DNA from: Jimgerdemannia flammicorona
Taxonomy: Eukaryota; Mucoromycota; Endogonomycetes; Endogonales; Endogonaceae
Assembly (NCBI GenBank): GCA_003990745.1
Contig: RBNI01003565.1
Location: forward strand, 1-15,607
Length of the DNA: 15,607 nt
Direction of reading: 5' to 3'
Shown here: positions 8,845 to 15,607 of the stretch, piece by piece
Position numbering within the stretch: position 1 is the first letter of the stretch
Layout: each line of letters opens with the position of its first letter
Notes under the pieces: model-generated
The model's database searches: none
What the model saw: only the letters and a program-made list of their open reading frames with translations
Told to the model about the DNA's origin: nothing
Translations under genes and position numbers: made by a program

Positions 8845-10757
8845 AGACAGGTACTGGCTATGTATCCTGTCTTTCGGCAATAGAAGCATGCTCTACTTCT
8901 TTGAAGTTCATTTCTTTCTCCTTCAGTAAGTTTCTTGAAGGTACTTGGCTAGGTGGGTTCATGATTTCTAGGTATCTATGAGGTAGATGTTGAGGGAGCT
9001 TGGAATGCTTTATGCTTGGGTTCTTCTTTCTTGGTCTAAGTCTTTTCCTTGTTGTTAAATTGTCTTTGGGGTAGAATTGGTCCAGCTGTTAGGATTTGCT
9101 TAACCATAGTCTTGATTCTTGCCAGGCATCATTATTGGTGATTACAACCAACTAGGCCACCTTGTTCTCAGATTTTTCTAGTAAGCCATTCAGGCAGTGT
9201 ATTGAATAGATAGTCTGCTCTTATATCATTTCTTACTTCATTATTAGTAATATATCCTAGGCCAACAGTGTTCAAGAATGACTCAAGTTTTATATAGAAG
9301 GTTTCAAATTCTTCCTTGTCATGTACATCGAACTTGAGATTGCAGAGTTTTACTCAAGATTTGACAATCATGGTTTTACTATAGTATTGAGCAATCATGA
9401 GTTATTTCAGTCCAGGAGCTACAGGATGGACTCCATATTCTGGGATATTGTTTGCTGCATTTTGGGCAACAACTGCAGATTGGATATCCTATGTGAGGGG
9501 TTTTTCAGGAAGGATTCACCACCATTCTTTGGTAAGTCATCAGAAGAATGTAACAACTCAGTAGACATAGGCTGTAGTGATAGCAAAGAGTTGTTCTAGA
9601 GTATGGTCTTGATTGTTTATCAGAAGTCAGTCAGCAACTCACTCATTAGTTCATTGATTGGCTTCAAAGTTGGTATCAACTACACTAATGAAGCTTTGGA
9701 CTTCTTGTGCAGTACTATTGAAGGTAGATAGGCTTAGATTTTTGGTAGATCAGGTCTATTCAGCTAAGGCAGTAATGGTTGCTACCATTATTGCTACCTG
9801 GGCTATAAGGTCTAGAATTTTTTGATTTGCCATATTGTTTGCTGGAAGTGGTTGGACTACTGGTAGTGGTGTTACTGGTACTACTTGAGATACTGGTATA
9901 GAGTGTGATGGGGTTTTTTGAGTCTGTATAAGTTGCTAAAGTAATAGTTGTGGGTCTGGAGTAAGGGCTTGATAGATAGCTGTTTGTTGCTGTATAGGTA
10001 TATTCTGTCCTGATAGAAGTATGTCTCCTTCAATAGTATATCTGAGATCAAATTCACTGAGATATTCCTCCTTCTCTTCAGTTTGGTCCCTATGTAGTTG
10101 GGTTTGCTCGGTATTAAAGTAGATAGAATCAGTTGTGTATCTGATTTCAGATGGACTTAATTCAAAATCAAGTTCTGGTTCAGTATTGGTTTCAGGTTCA
10201 GGTAGAGCTATAGCAGGGCCTACTTCAGGTTTGGAGTCAGGTTGTTGATGAAGGGTTTCTCTTGCTTCTTTCTTAAGAATATAGTGGGTCTTGCTGTTCT
10301 GGAATTGGTAGTATAATGCAGTCTTGGTCCTGATATGGTGAAAGTTGGTAGAGTTGAGCCACTTGGCTATAGAGGCTTGGGCTTTGTGAGAAACTAAGAC
10401 TAGAAAGACTGCTGCTAGTTGTCCTAGGTCACTTGGATTTGTAGAGCTAACAAAACTCTTGTTGAGAAGAGTAAAGAAGACTTCTATAAGACCTTCTTCA
10501 TCTTGACTTGTGGGGTGTAGAGCAAGGAGTTTAGTGAATAGGTTTTTGTCTATCTGCTGATTTAATCAGAGTACTTTTTTCTTTGAGTGAAGTTTGTCTC
10601 ACTTGTTGTAGGTGTGGAGGTCAAATTGTTCTTGTACATCAAGTTCAATTCTCTCTAAGTTGTCAGATGGTTCAGGATAAATTTCAGTTCAAAGGTTGGG
10701 CTTTATACCAACTTGTAGGAATTCTCAGAGGGGTTTGTAGCAGGGTGAGAAAGTGTC
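8845..10757 (-). pseudogene. gag polyprotein with CCHC zinc knuckle, decayed
   Basis: One minus-strand frame runs from near the PBS to the knuckle. Between TGA 10566-10568 and TAG 9936-9938 it is open for 209 codons. An acidic, Gln/Pro-rich N-terminal region (for example PEPETNTEPELDFELSPSE) is followed by a helical capsid-like part (TAYVY, NNIPEYGVHP, FDVHDKEEFETFYIKLESFL and DYLFNTLPEWLTRKI). The C-terminus reads KKLTEGERNEL, then the knuckle CFYCRKTGYIASTC at 8847-8888. The knuckle is C-X2-C-X4-Y-X4-C where His is expected; CAC to TAC is a C-to-T change. Further TGA stops (for example 10689-10691) interrupt the start, so the initiation codon is not identified. Gag forms the particle and binds the element RNA. 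Confidence 0.8.
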
Positions 10758-10769
10758 TTAAAGCAGAAT

Positions 10770-10792
10770 TGGATTGTAAACCACTGCTACCA
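10770..10792 (-). other. Primer binding site
   Basis: The element strand begins TGGTAGCAGTGGTTTACA three bases after the 5' LTR end. TGG pairs with the CCA end of a tRNA, and the complementary sequence resembles a tRNA acceptor end plus T-arm (ACTGCTACCA, with a TT-purine loop). It may be initiator tRNA-Met, but I cannot confirm the identity. The position supports the LTR boundary. Confidence 0.65.
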
Positions 10793-11156
10793 AGTTATAA
10801 GAGGGTTACTTGTTAGGGTAATTGTTATATAGTTTTAGAAGGGTTTTTCTAGAAGTTCTGGATATTCTGGAAGACCATTTTCTTAAGGTCAAGATCAATT
10901 TTGTATGGAGTATGTCCTCTATGCTGATTGATTTCAAGATTAGATTAATGTCTCAACCAAAGTCCTTTCTTAGACTAGTTCTGGAAGTTCAGGATTTTCT
11001 GTATTTCAGGAAGTTCAAGAAACTAAGACCAGCTTAATTTAATTGGCATATTACTGCAGACAATACCCAATTTAGGAAATTTCGTAATGGGGTTAGGAGT
11101 GGGACCTAATGGGGAGCAGATTTACTTAAGAGTGGTTTGTAGGTTATTAAATAGGT

Positions 11157-11162
11157 TTTATT
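11157..11162 (-). terminator. AATAAA polyadenylation signal in 5' LTR
   Basis: Same sequence and surroundings as in the other LTR. Confidence 0.45.
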
Positions 11163-11285
11163 CATTATTCATGATATTGCTATACTAGAAGTAGTAGTAT
11201 GAAGGGGTATTGTGATGAAGTGTTCAGAAATGTTCTTATATGTTTGAGTCTTCAAGTCTGAGATTCTGAGGTCTGGGGGAGGGGG

Positions 11286-11293
11286 TATTTATA
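11286..11293 (-). promoter_or_regulatory. TATA box of the 5' LTR (element promoter)
   Basis: TATAAATA on the minus strand, upstream of the gag region. It would be the functional promoter of the element, with the start site a few tens of bases downstream in R. Confidence 0.5.
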
Positions 11294-11451
11294 CTAGTGA
11301 GGGACTATCTAGACTATGCTGAATATAGATATAGCACTTAGTGCCTTACTAAGTCGGAATGTAGTCACATAGTACAAGTGTGATCTGACATATCAAGAGA
11401 TTGTCTGACTGCTGAGTCAGTTCACAGTTATATTGTATAAGGCTAATCTAA

Positions 11452-12267
11452 CTATGCTATGACTGCTAAGCTATTTATAGATTTAGATGCTGTCTGGGTA
11501 GTCTTCAATGATATCACTATTGATGACATCATCTCTGGCAAAGTCTGAGCAGGTTTCTAACTTCTGATATCATCAGTTTCACAGATATCATCACTTTTTC
11601 TCTTGTAAGATTAAGGCTGTTCTTGGTGATAGTAGTTATACAAGGATAATAGGTCTTGGTTCTCTTTTTTTTTTGGACTTCTGGTGCATTTGCAAGGACT
11701 GGCTATCCTTGTCTAGGGCAAGGGCTTCCAATGTTGTGGCTGGGGGTTTGAACCTCTCAGAAATGATATTTTCTATAATCCGAGATAATTTCTAGTAGTA
11801 ATATATATCTATCATATGGATAGCTTGAGATTGGTTTTAATGATATCAGCTTTCTTGAGTTCAGATAAAGTATCTGTCACTCTCCAATAGAGGTGATACA
11901 GATAGAGCAAACAGAGTTATTCAAATGTGTTTTGCTTCTGCTAAGTAATGAGGTCTTGTATAGTTGTGGTATATTTTGGTCTTGAGTTGATAAGTGCAGT
12001 TTATGAACCTTTGATGGATGAGATAGGGTTCTTCTTATCTCGGTTTGAGTTTGGTACTTTCAGTTTCCTTTTGTAATAGTACAATATACTAAACTAGCTA
12101 TAAAGGTTCAGAGTCAGTCTTATGGTTATAGTACTTCTTCTAGTATTTTTGTGTCTTAGTGGTAGGTTCTCATACTTATTGGCATATTTTGTGTAATCAG
12201 ATGATCTCTTCAGTAACTTATTTTGTAGTCTTGTATATGGTTTCCAAATTAGTTCTGAGGATGACAT
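11452..12267 (-). pseudogene. Possible decayed ORF in U3 of the 5' LTR (272 codons)
   Basis: Counterpart of the frame at 792-1604, from MSSSELIWKPYTRLQNKLLK to TAG at 11452-11454. The first 60 codons are free of stops. Later ones carry about ten interruptions, mostly explicable as C-to-T changes in Gln codons. It contains a Lys-rich stretch (KCTRSPKKKE) and an acidic stretch (SDDICETDDIRS). No domain is recognised. The net length difference between copies is 3 bases. It may be coding sequence carried by the LTR or chance. Confidence 0.28.
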
Positions 12268-12301
12268 GTGATTTTGGTGACTTGGAGGTTGTACACTTAC
12301 A

Positions 12302-12306
12302 AGATC
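12302..12306. repeat. 5-bp target-site duplication, right copy
   Basis: AGATC directly follows the 5' LTR terminus CTTACA and matches 141-145. Confidence 0.85.
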
Positions 12307-12349
12307 TCTCAATGTTAATTAGAAGGAGCCATTAGACTTAACCTATACT

Positions 12350-12366
12350 CAGTCAAATAAGTTGTC
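12350..12366. repeat. 17-bp LINE target-site duplication, left copy
   Basis: CAGTCAAATAAGTTGTC is repeated without change at 13215-13231, bordering the poly(T) end and the 5' truncation point of the short LINE. It lies within the dUTPase relic just after its motif 1. Confidence 0.93.
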
Positions 12367-13214
12367 TTTTTTTTTTTTTTTCTTTTTTTCTTTTTATAGT
12401 CACTTGGACTTTCTTTCTTTATTATATTCATCTATCCCATATAAATACAGTGATCCTATCCCCTATCTAATCCCCCTAGGGGAGCCTCCCCCCCCTACCC
12501 CTACCCAATGAAAGACTACTTTGTCTAACACAATTTCCACCCTCCCACCACTCTGCTCACAGATCTTTGCCACCAAACTGTGACATCACCCCCCCTGGGG
12601 ACCCCAACCCACTCACCATCCAGTCAGCAGATCCCCTAACAGCTCCTTCCACCTTAATACCTTCTCCTGCAGCCCCATCTGCCTCCCCTCCTCAAATATA
12701 AAAAGCCAATGGCCTGCCAGTCCCACCCATACTACTAACACCCACCCTATAGTGAGCCAACTATCACCTACCCCACCTACTAGCTGAGACCTCAAGTCCT
12801 CCCAGCAGTCCCCCTCACTCACTGGCCTTTGCTCTACACCCAGTCTATTCCCTATTTCTATCCAAAAGTCCCCCAAAATCTCACACTCTCCCAACCAATG
12901 TTCTCCAGCATCTGTACAAGACCCCCAGCTTGCCCTACATTGTAACATTCCTTACAATCAAAACAGCCACCATCTACCAGATGCCCAGTATGGAAATTCA
13001 ACATAACATTCCTCTACAGTATTCACCACCATACCACCCAGAACTTGGGAGGAAGCCACCTCTACACCTCAGCACTCCAAGATCAGATACCTGCTCAGTC
13101 TCACTCCTTGCCAATCTCTGCCACCTGCCAGCCACTTGGCTAAAGATCCTGGCCAAGACCCTGCTGATACTCCACTCTATCTCCAATATCAAATGTAGCC
13201 AGTGGAGCACCCTC
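12367..13214 (-). mobile_element. 5'-truncated LINE, 848 bp
   Basis: A minus-strand LINE of the same family as 2336-8087. It carries a poly(A) tail interrupted by two G (plus-strand T-run 12367-12395), the shared 3' end ATAGTCACTTGGACT, the 3' UTR and the last quarter of ORF2. The 5' end corresponds to about position 3150 of the long copy. The perfect 17-bp TSD and 5' truncation are typical of target-primed reverse transcription that stopped early. Confidence 0.93.
12463..13214 (-). pseudogene. ORF2 C-terminal remnant of the truncated LINE
   Basis: Contains WLPPKFWVVWW (WLPPKFWVAWW in the long copy), the zinc-finger start FDCKECYNV with both Cys of C-X2-C, and EHWLGECEILGDFW with the His and last Cys. 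A shift of frame lies between these halves. The last 160 codons share one frame to TAG at 12463-12465 and include VEIVLDKVVFHWVGVGGGG. It shows the ancestral zinc finger was C-X2-C...H-X4-C. It also has sequence between the GW and SGGRV motifs that the long copy lacks or has diverged in. Confidence 0.75.
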
Positions 13215-13231
13215 CAGTCAAATAAGTTGTC
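13215..13231. repeat. 17-bp LINE target-site duplication, right copy
   Basis: Identical to 12350-12366. The dUTPase frame resumes directly after it with VIPIRERALVS. Confidence 0.93.
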
Positions 13232-13614
13232 ATTCCTATCAGAGAAAGAGCTCTAGTATCTACTGAAATTACCATTTAATATTTAGAAGACTATTATATA
13301 AAAATTATTATCAGATTAGAACTTAGTATCAATTACTATCTAGATATTAGTACTGATATCATTAATCCAGACTACTATAGATAAATTCAAGTCTTACTTA
13401 TTAACTAAAAGAATCAAGATTATACTATCAAAGAGAGAGACTAAATAATACAAATGATTCTAAAAGAAGAAAGTCAATCTAAGATTATAGAAGTTCAAGA
13501 ACTATCTTCAACCAAGTAAGATCAGATATGTTTTAGAAGTACAGACCAAGCAGTAAGTCTATTTAAGAACTAAGCTCAAGTTATACTTACATATCTTCAA
13601 AGATCTAGTTAAAG

Positions 13615-14072
13615 AAAAAAAAAGTTTAAGTACTTATTAATAATAGAGTAGCTAATAACTTCATCAATCAGAATCTTATTAAAAATCTCAAAATTCTCAC
13701 TAAGTCAAAATCTAAGAATAATAGAGTTATTATAGTATATAATATACTATATCCTATTAAATAAATTACTACTAAACTATCTATCAAGATTCAGAAATAT
13801 TGAAAATGAGTTAACTTTAAGATTATATCTCTAAGAGATTATAATTTGATTCTAGAAAAAACTCTAACTTATGAAATATAATCTAAATATTGATTAGTAT
13901 AAGAATGAAGTACTTTGATATAATATAGAGTCAATATTACCATTAAGATAGATAAGTCTATAAATAAGACTCAAATTGCAATCTTATCTTGAGAGTTCTT
14001 AATAAGAATATTTTTTTATTCTTAAGAGAAGAAAGCAGAGCTGAGATTATAGTATAAAGGATATTTATATAT
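13615..14072 (+). pseudogene. Heavily decayed gypsy protease relic
   Basis: Downstream of the dUTPase relic and in the frame after an A-rich run at 13612-13622, the plus strand reads VLINNRVANNFINQNLIKNL. This aligns with the retropepsin active site (L-DSGA-x-NNFIN); DSG has become NNR by three G-to-A changes, removing the catalytic Asp. Further on, FKIISLRDYNLILEKTL matches the conserved DYDLILGxxWL strand, followed by remnants of the protease-RT linker. Many TAA/TAG codons occur. Base composition is strongly AT-biased with almost no CpG. The relic stops at about 14072 where a CpG-containing sequence begins, so its RT region is displaced or lost. Confidence 0.75.
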
Positions 14073-14094
14073 TGTAACGGTGGCCCCAGAATGA

Positions 14095-14102
14095 TGACAT
14101 CA
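14095..14102. promoter_or_regulatory. TGACATCA site (CRE/ATF-like)
   Basis: One base from the palindromic CRE TGACGTCA. The same octamer recurs in the palindrome at 14994-15017 and three times per LTR in the minus-strand element (as TGACATCA or TGATATCA). A bZIP-type binding site in U3 is a reasonable reading, without direct proof. Confidence 0.35.
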
Positions 14103-14228
14103 GCACAGGAGATAGCCTTTCCTTGCAAAGCCACCAGATCAGAGCACAAGAAGATCATATGGTATACGAGATGAGCAATGATGACCAACTGTGAGTCATT
14201 GTGACCACAGCATAAGCATCCTGAAGAA

Positions 14229-14236
14229 TATAAAAG
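14229..14236 (+). promoter_or_regulatory. TATA box upstream of the unknown ORF
   Basis: TATAAAAG lies 80 bp before the ATG at 14316, a good distance for a core promoter with a short leader. The leader is A/C-rich with AACAAAATG at the start codon, a favourable fungal context (A at -3). Confidence 0.5.
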
Positions 14237-14315
14237 AAGGATCAAGGAACCACAGTAGCAGCAACCAATAAGAACCACCAATCCCAAAATAGCTCAAAGA
14301 CTTACCACAAACAAA

Positions 14316-15143
14316 ATGCCTGCTGCCCACCAAACCTCAAGGTCAAGGAACCACCAAGGTATCTCAGTCGAAGAAAGGATGTTCCAAGACATCAGAAGAG
14401 CCATGAGGACCCGCTCAGCAAGGACTCCTAGTGTCAATCTGGGTACTGCAGACCCTTATCACTTCATTCTCTACCGCCGTGAAATGGAAACAAGGATCAC
14501 CATTGCTACTGAATGCCTCCAAATATGGCAGGAGTACGAAATAGGAAACCTCCTCTGCCGGGAGTTCCCACAGGCCAGCACCCAAGAGCTACAAGGCGCC
14601 ACTCCCATGGATATATGCGAAACAAGGACAGCTAAAAAGATCCATCAGATCTTCAGACATGCACCATAGTCGATCCCCAACTTGGAGTATGTTAAAGTCT
14701 CAGATTTCAGAGACCTGTTATCCTGCCATATCAATGCACTAGAAGCCAGGGTGGCTACAGAAGCCCAGTCCACTATCACCCTTAACAGCGAAGAAGTAGA
14801 AGACTTCTGGCACCCTATCCTCCAGGACAATCCAGACCAATTCCTGCAAGGATTGATCTCAGTATTCCAAGGCCCAAGCATCCGGGTTAGATCCCCTCAA
14901 GACCCCACATTTGTCCCCTATTTTGTGGAAGAGAATCTCATAGACTGGAGAGCTCCAGATCTTGTTCCCGATTTTCCCACCACTGCCAAACGTGATGATG
15001 TCATCGATGACATCATCCCGCGTGACATATGCGAAGTACGCGAAATGCACGACCTGCATGATGAATTCGCAGATCTCATCTCCTTCAGTGACAATGATGA
15101 TGATGATGATGAAGCCCCCATGGTCCTGAACTTTCTGCTCTAA
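14316..15143 (+). pseudogene. Unknown 275-codon ORF interrupted by one TAG
   Basis: From MPAAHQTSRSRNHQG to VLNFLL with TAA at 15141-15143. A single in-frame TAG at 14667-14669 splits it into 117 and 157 codons with no frameshift. CAG to TAG would be a simple C-to-T change. The N-terminus is Arg/Ser-rich and basic. The middle is helical (RREMETRITIATECLQIWQE and DLLSCHINALEARVATE). The C-terminus is acidic with a run of five Asp coded by GAT repeats. There is no membrane segment, signal peptide or domain I know. It keeps CpG codons, unlike its AT-rich left neighbour, so it is younger. It could be an LTR-carried ORF, a gag-like protein, or a captured host gene; readthrough of the TAG is not excluded. 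Confidence 0.6.
14994..15017. repeat. Perfect 24-bp palindrome
   Basis: Half-site GATGATGTCATC is followed at once by its reverse complement GATGACATCATC, with a central TCGA. It contains TGATGTCA and TGACATCA. It lies inside the unknown ORF, where it encodes DDVIDDI. A degenerate version (half-sites GATGATATCA and GATGACATCATC, spacer of 5) lies at 847-873 in the gypsy LTR and at about 11507-11533 in its partner. Confidence 0.8.
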
Positions 15144-15144
15144 G

Positions 15145-15318
15145 TTCTTTGTTACACCAGATAATGCCAGCACAGGTATTCTCATGTAATACTGGATAAT
15201 GCCAGCACCGGTATTCTCATATAACACTGGATAATACCAGCACCGATATTCTGAAGTGACACGAAATTGTTCCAGCACTGGCATTTTGATGTGATACCAA
15301 ATAATACTAGCTCTGGAA
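15145..15318 (+). repeat. Tandem array, five units of about 35 bp
   Basis: Units start at 15145, 15179, 15214, 15249 and 15284, with lengths 34, 35, 35, 35 and 35. The best conserved block is GGATAATGCCAGCACCGGTA with TTCTCAT in front. Units 2 and 3 are most alike, unit 5 most diverged. The array begins directly after the ORF stop and lies upstream of the second TATA box, so it is 3' UTR or U3. Repeated enhancer-like U3 modules are common in LTRs. Confidence 0.88.
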
Positions 15319-15380
15319 CTTGGTAGTTTTAGTTATTGGAATTATATTTTATATCTTAGCAACCATTGAATTATATTTTG

Positions 15381-15388
15381 TATAAATA
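15381..15388 (+). promoter_or_regulatory. TATA box of the presumed LTR
   Basis: TATAAATA, the same octamer as in the minus-strand element's LTRs. AATAAA follows only 20 bp later, closer than in the other LTRs. Confidence 0.45.
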
Positions 15389-15407
15389 CCCATCTTATTT
15401 TCTCTGA

Positions 15408-15413
15408 AATAAA
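15408..15413 (+). terminator. AATAAA polyadenylation signal
   Basis: AATAAA lies downstream of the tandem array. It could end transcripts of the unknown ORF or mark the R region of the LTR. The 194 bases from here to the window end are AT-rich with no feature I can name, and presumably U5. Confidence 0.45.
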
Positions 15414-15607
15414 GTCAGTTCCTCTCAGTGCAATATACACACTTCCTTGCAAGCAATCTAAGAGATAACAAGACAGTTAAAGATAAGAAGTTTGAGGACT
15501 ATAAGACCTTGGGAAGGCACTCCAATAAGAACTTGCTTATAACAACTTGAGTTAGTCTAAGAGATATACCTTGAAGAGAATCTGGTATATTTGAAGGACT
15601 CAGCGAC

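Larger units (their letters stand above)
146..12301 (-). mobile_element. Chromodomain Ty3/gypsy-type retrotransposon with dUTPase, lacking RT-RH-IN core, split by a LINE
   Basis: An LTR retrotransposon on the minus strand, bounded by an AGATC TSD and two LTRs of 1493 and 1506 bp that end in TGTAAG...CTTACA (one end of each copy has a G/A change). In element order: 5' LTR, PBS, gag with CCHC knuckle, dUTPase, aspartic protease, a short linker, then the C-terminal integrase/chromodomain tail, PPT and 3' LTR. Without the 5.75-kb LINE and its extra TSD the element is about 6.4 kb, with only about 3.4 kb of internal sequence. Reverse transcriptase, RNase H and the integrase core are absent. The coding frame is held throughout but has many TAA/TAG/TGA codons, so this copy is dead. 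It would have needed enzymes from a relative to move. Chromodomains in this family tether integration to modified histones. Confidence 0.88.
10796..12301 (-). repeat. 5' LTR of the minus-strand gypsy element
   Basis: Partner of 146-1638. Its outer end is CTTACA followed by the AGATC TSD. Its inner end is TATAAG, where the other copy has TGTAAG. It has the same internal order of TATA box, AATAAA and TGACATCA-like sites. Differences from the other copy are mainly transitions plus a few small indels (13 bp net). The LTRs were identical at insertion, so the element is old, or was mutated quickly. Confidence 0.88.
12302..13560 (+). pseudogene. Heavily decayed dUTPase relic, interrupted by a truncated LINE
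   Basis: With the LINE and one TSD copy (12367-13231) removed, a plus-strand frame reads LNLYSVK*VVIPIRERALVS (motif 1 region: DLYS with Asp now Asn), then RLELSI (motif 2), DIINPDYYR*IQVLLIN (motif 3: GVIDADYRGEV-like, at 13354-13400), KERD*IIQMI (motif 4: GDRIAQ, at 13430-13460) and SSTK*DQICFRSTDQ (motif 5: RGxxGFGSTG, at about 13510-13545). Every key deviation (D to N, G to R, R or Q to stop) fits C-to-T or G-to-A. The DNA is extremely AT-rich and nearly without CpG. It belongs to the same gene order as the larger element, dUTPase then protease, but on the opposite strand and much older. Confidence 0.82.
14073..15607 (+). mobile_element. Probable long LTR or 5' part of another LTR element, incomplete at the window end
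   Basis: Composition changes sharply at 14073, where TGTAACGG, a typical gypsy LTR start, follows the AT-rich relic. The region holds TGACATCA sites, two TATA boxes (14229 and 15381), an unknown ORF, a tandem array and AATAAA at 15408. TATA followed by AATAAA near the end is the order of an LTR U3-R-U5. A length of about 1.5 kb equals the LTRs of the larger element. I see no PBS, no second copy and no TSD pair, so an independent gene with its own promoter and 3' end remains possible. Confidence 0.45.

Noticed and set aside
9321..9599. Plus-strand 92-codon ORF
   Set aside because: It lies antisense to the gag frame, which reads FDVHDKEEF and similar coding-like sequence here.
13232..14072. 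AT-rich stretch first considered as possible mitochondrial or centromeric DNA
   Set aside because: Translated motifs of dUTPase and retropepsin show it is a mutated retroelement.
13958..14287. Minus-strand 109-codon ORF with hydrophobic N-terminus
   Set aside because: It spans the boundary between the AT-rich relic and the LTR-like sequence at 14073, so it joins unrelated DNA. No motif supports it.
15094..15115. GAT trinucleotide run considered as a microsatellite feature
   Set aside because: Only about six units, and it encodes the Asp run of the unknown ORF; not worth a separate entry.
14073..15156. Solo LTR ending at GTTACA (15151-15156), pairing with TGTAAC at 14073
   Set aside because: The bases after it do not match those before 14073, so there is no TSD. 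It would also end inside the first tandem unit and leave TATA and AATAAA outside.
14859..15284. Minus-strand ORFs overlapping the unknown plus-strand ORF
   Set aside because: They cover the palindrome, the GAT repeat and the tandem array, and lack a promoter. The plus frame has TATA, a good ATG context and a longer coding span.

Overview
This window looks like transposon-packed, repeat-rich DNA of a filamentous fungus, most likely a dikaryan. I base this on a chromodomain-type Ty3/gypsy element, a Tad1/L1-like non-LTR retrotransposon with poly(A) tails, and heavy C-to-T/G-to-A decay resembling RIP or methylcytosine deamination. I cannot name the species. I see no intact host gene, tRNA, rRNA or CRISPR array. 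Nearly everything is nested retroelements, and exact target-site duplications (TSDs) give the nesting order.

Layout, oldest to youngest. (1) A very AT-rich, plus-strand Ty3/gypsy relic encoding dUTPase then protease is the substrate. Its pieces are about 73-145, 12302-12366 and 13232-14072. (2) A 5'-truncated LINE (12367-13214, minus strand) interrupts its dUTPase and has a perfect 17-bp TSD. (3) A minus-strand LTR retrotransposon (146-12301) inserted 45-50 bp away in the same relic. It has a 5-bp TSD (AGATC), LTRs of about 1.5 kb (146-1638 and 10796-12301), a PBS and a PPT. In element order its inner part reads gag with CCHC knuckle, dUTPase, aspartic protease, then directly a chromodomain tail. 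RT, RNase H and the integrase core are missing, and the join is in frame. (4) A nearly full-length LINE (2336-8087, minus) with a 12-bp TSD sits inside that element's protease, cutting it at the catalytic Asp codon. LINE ORF1 (6115-7824) and ORF2 (2427-6080) keep their frames over 1.7 and 3.65 kb and are broken only by TGA/TAG codons. (5) On the right, a less mutated plus-strand sequence starts at 14073 with TGTAACGG. It carries a 275-codon unknown ORF broken by one TAG, a five-unit 35-bp tandem repeat, a TATA box and AATAAA. I read it as a long LTR or the start of another element, not proven. A third LINE fragment lies at 1-72.

Main points of interest: two gypsy-type elements of opposite orientation and different age both carry a dUTPase between gag and protease; the larger one looks like a non-autonomous gag-dUTPase-protease-chromodomain derivative; its long LTRs contain a decayed sense-strand frame of about 271 codons, close in length to the unknown ORF on the right; and the decay is almost purely by transitions.
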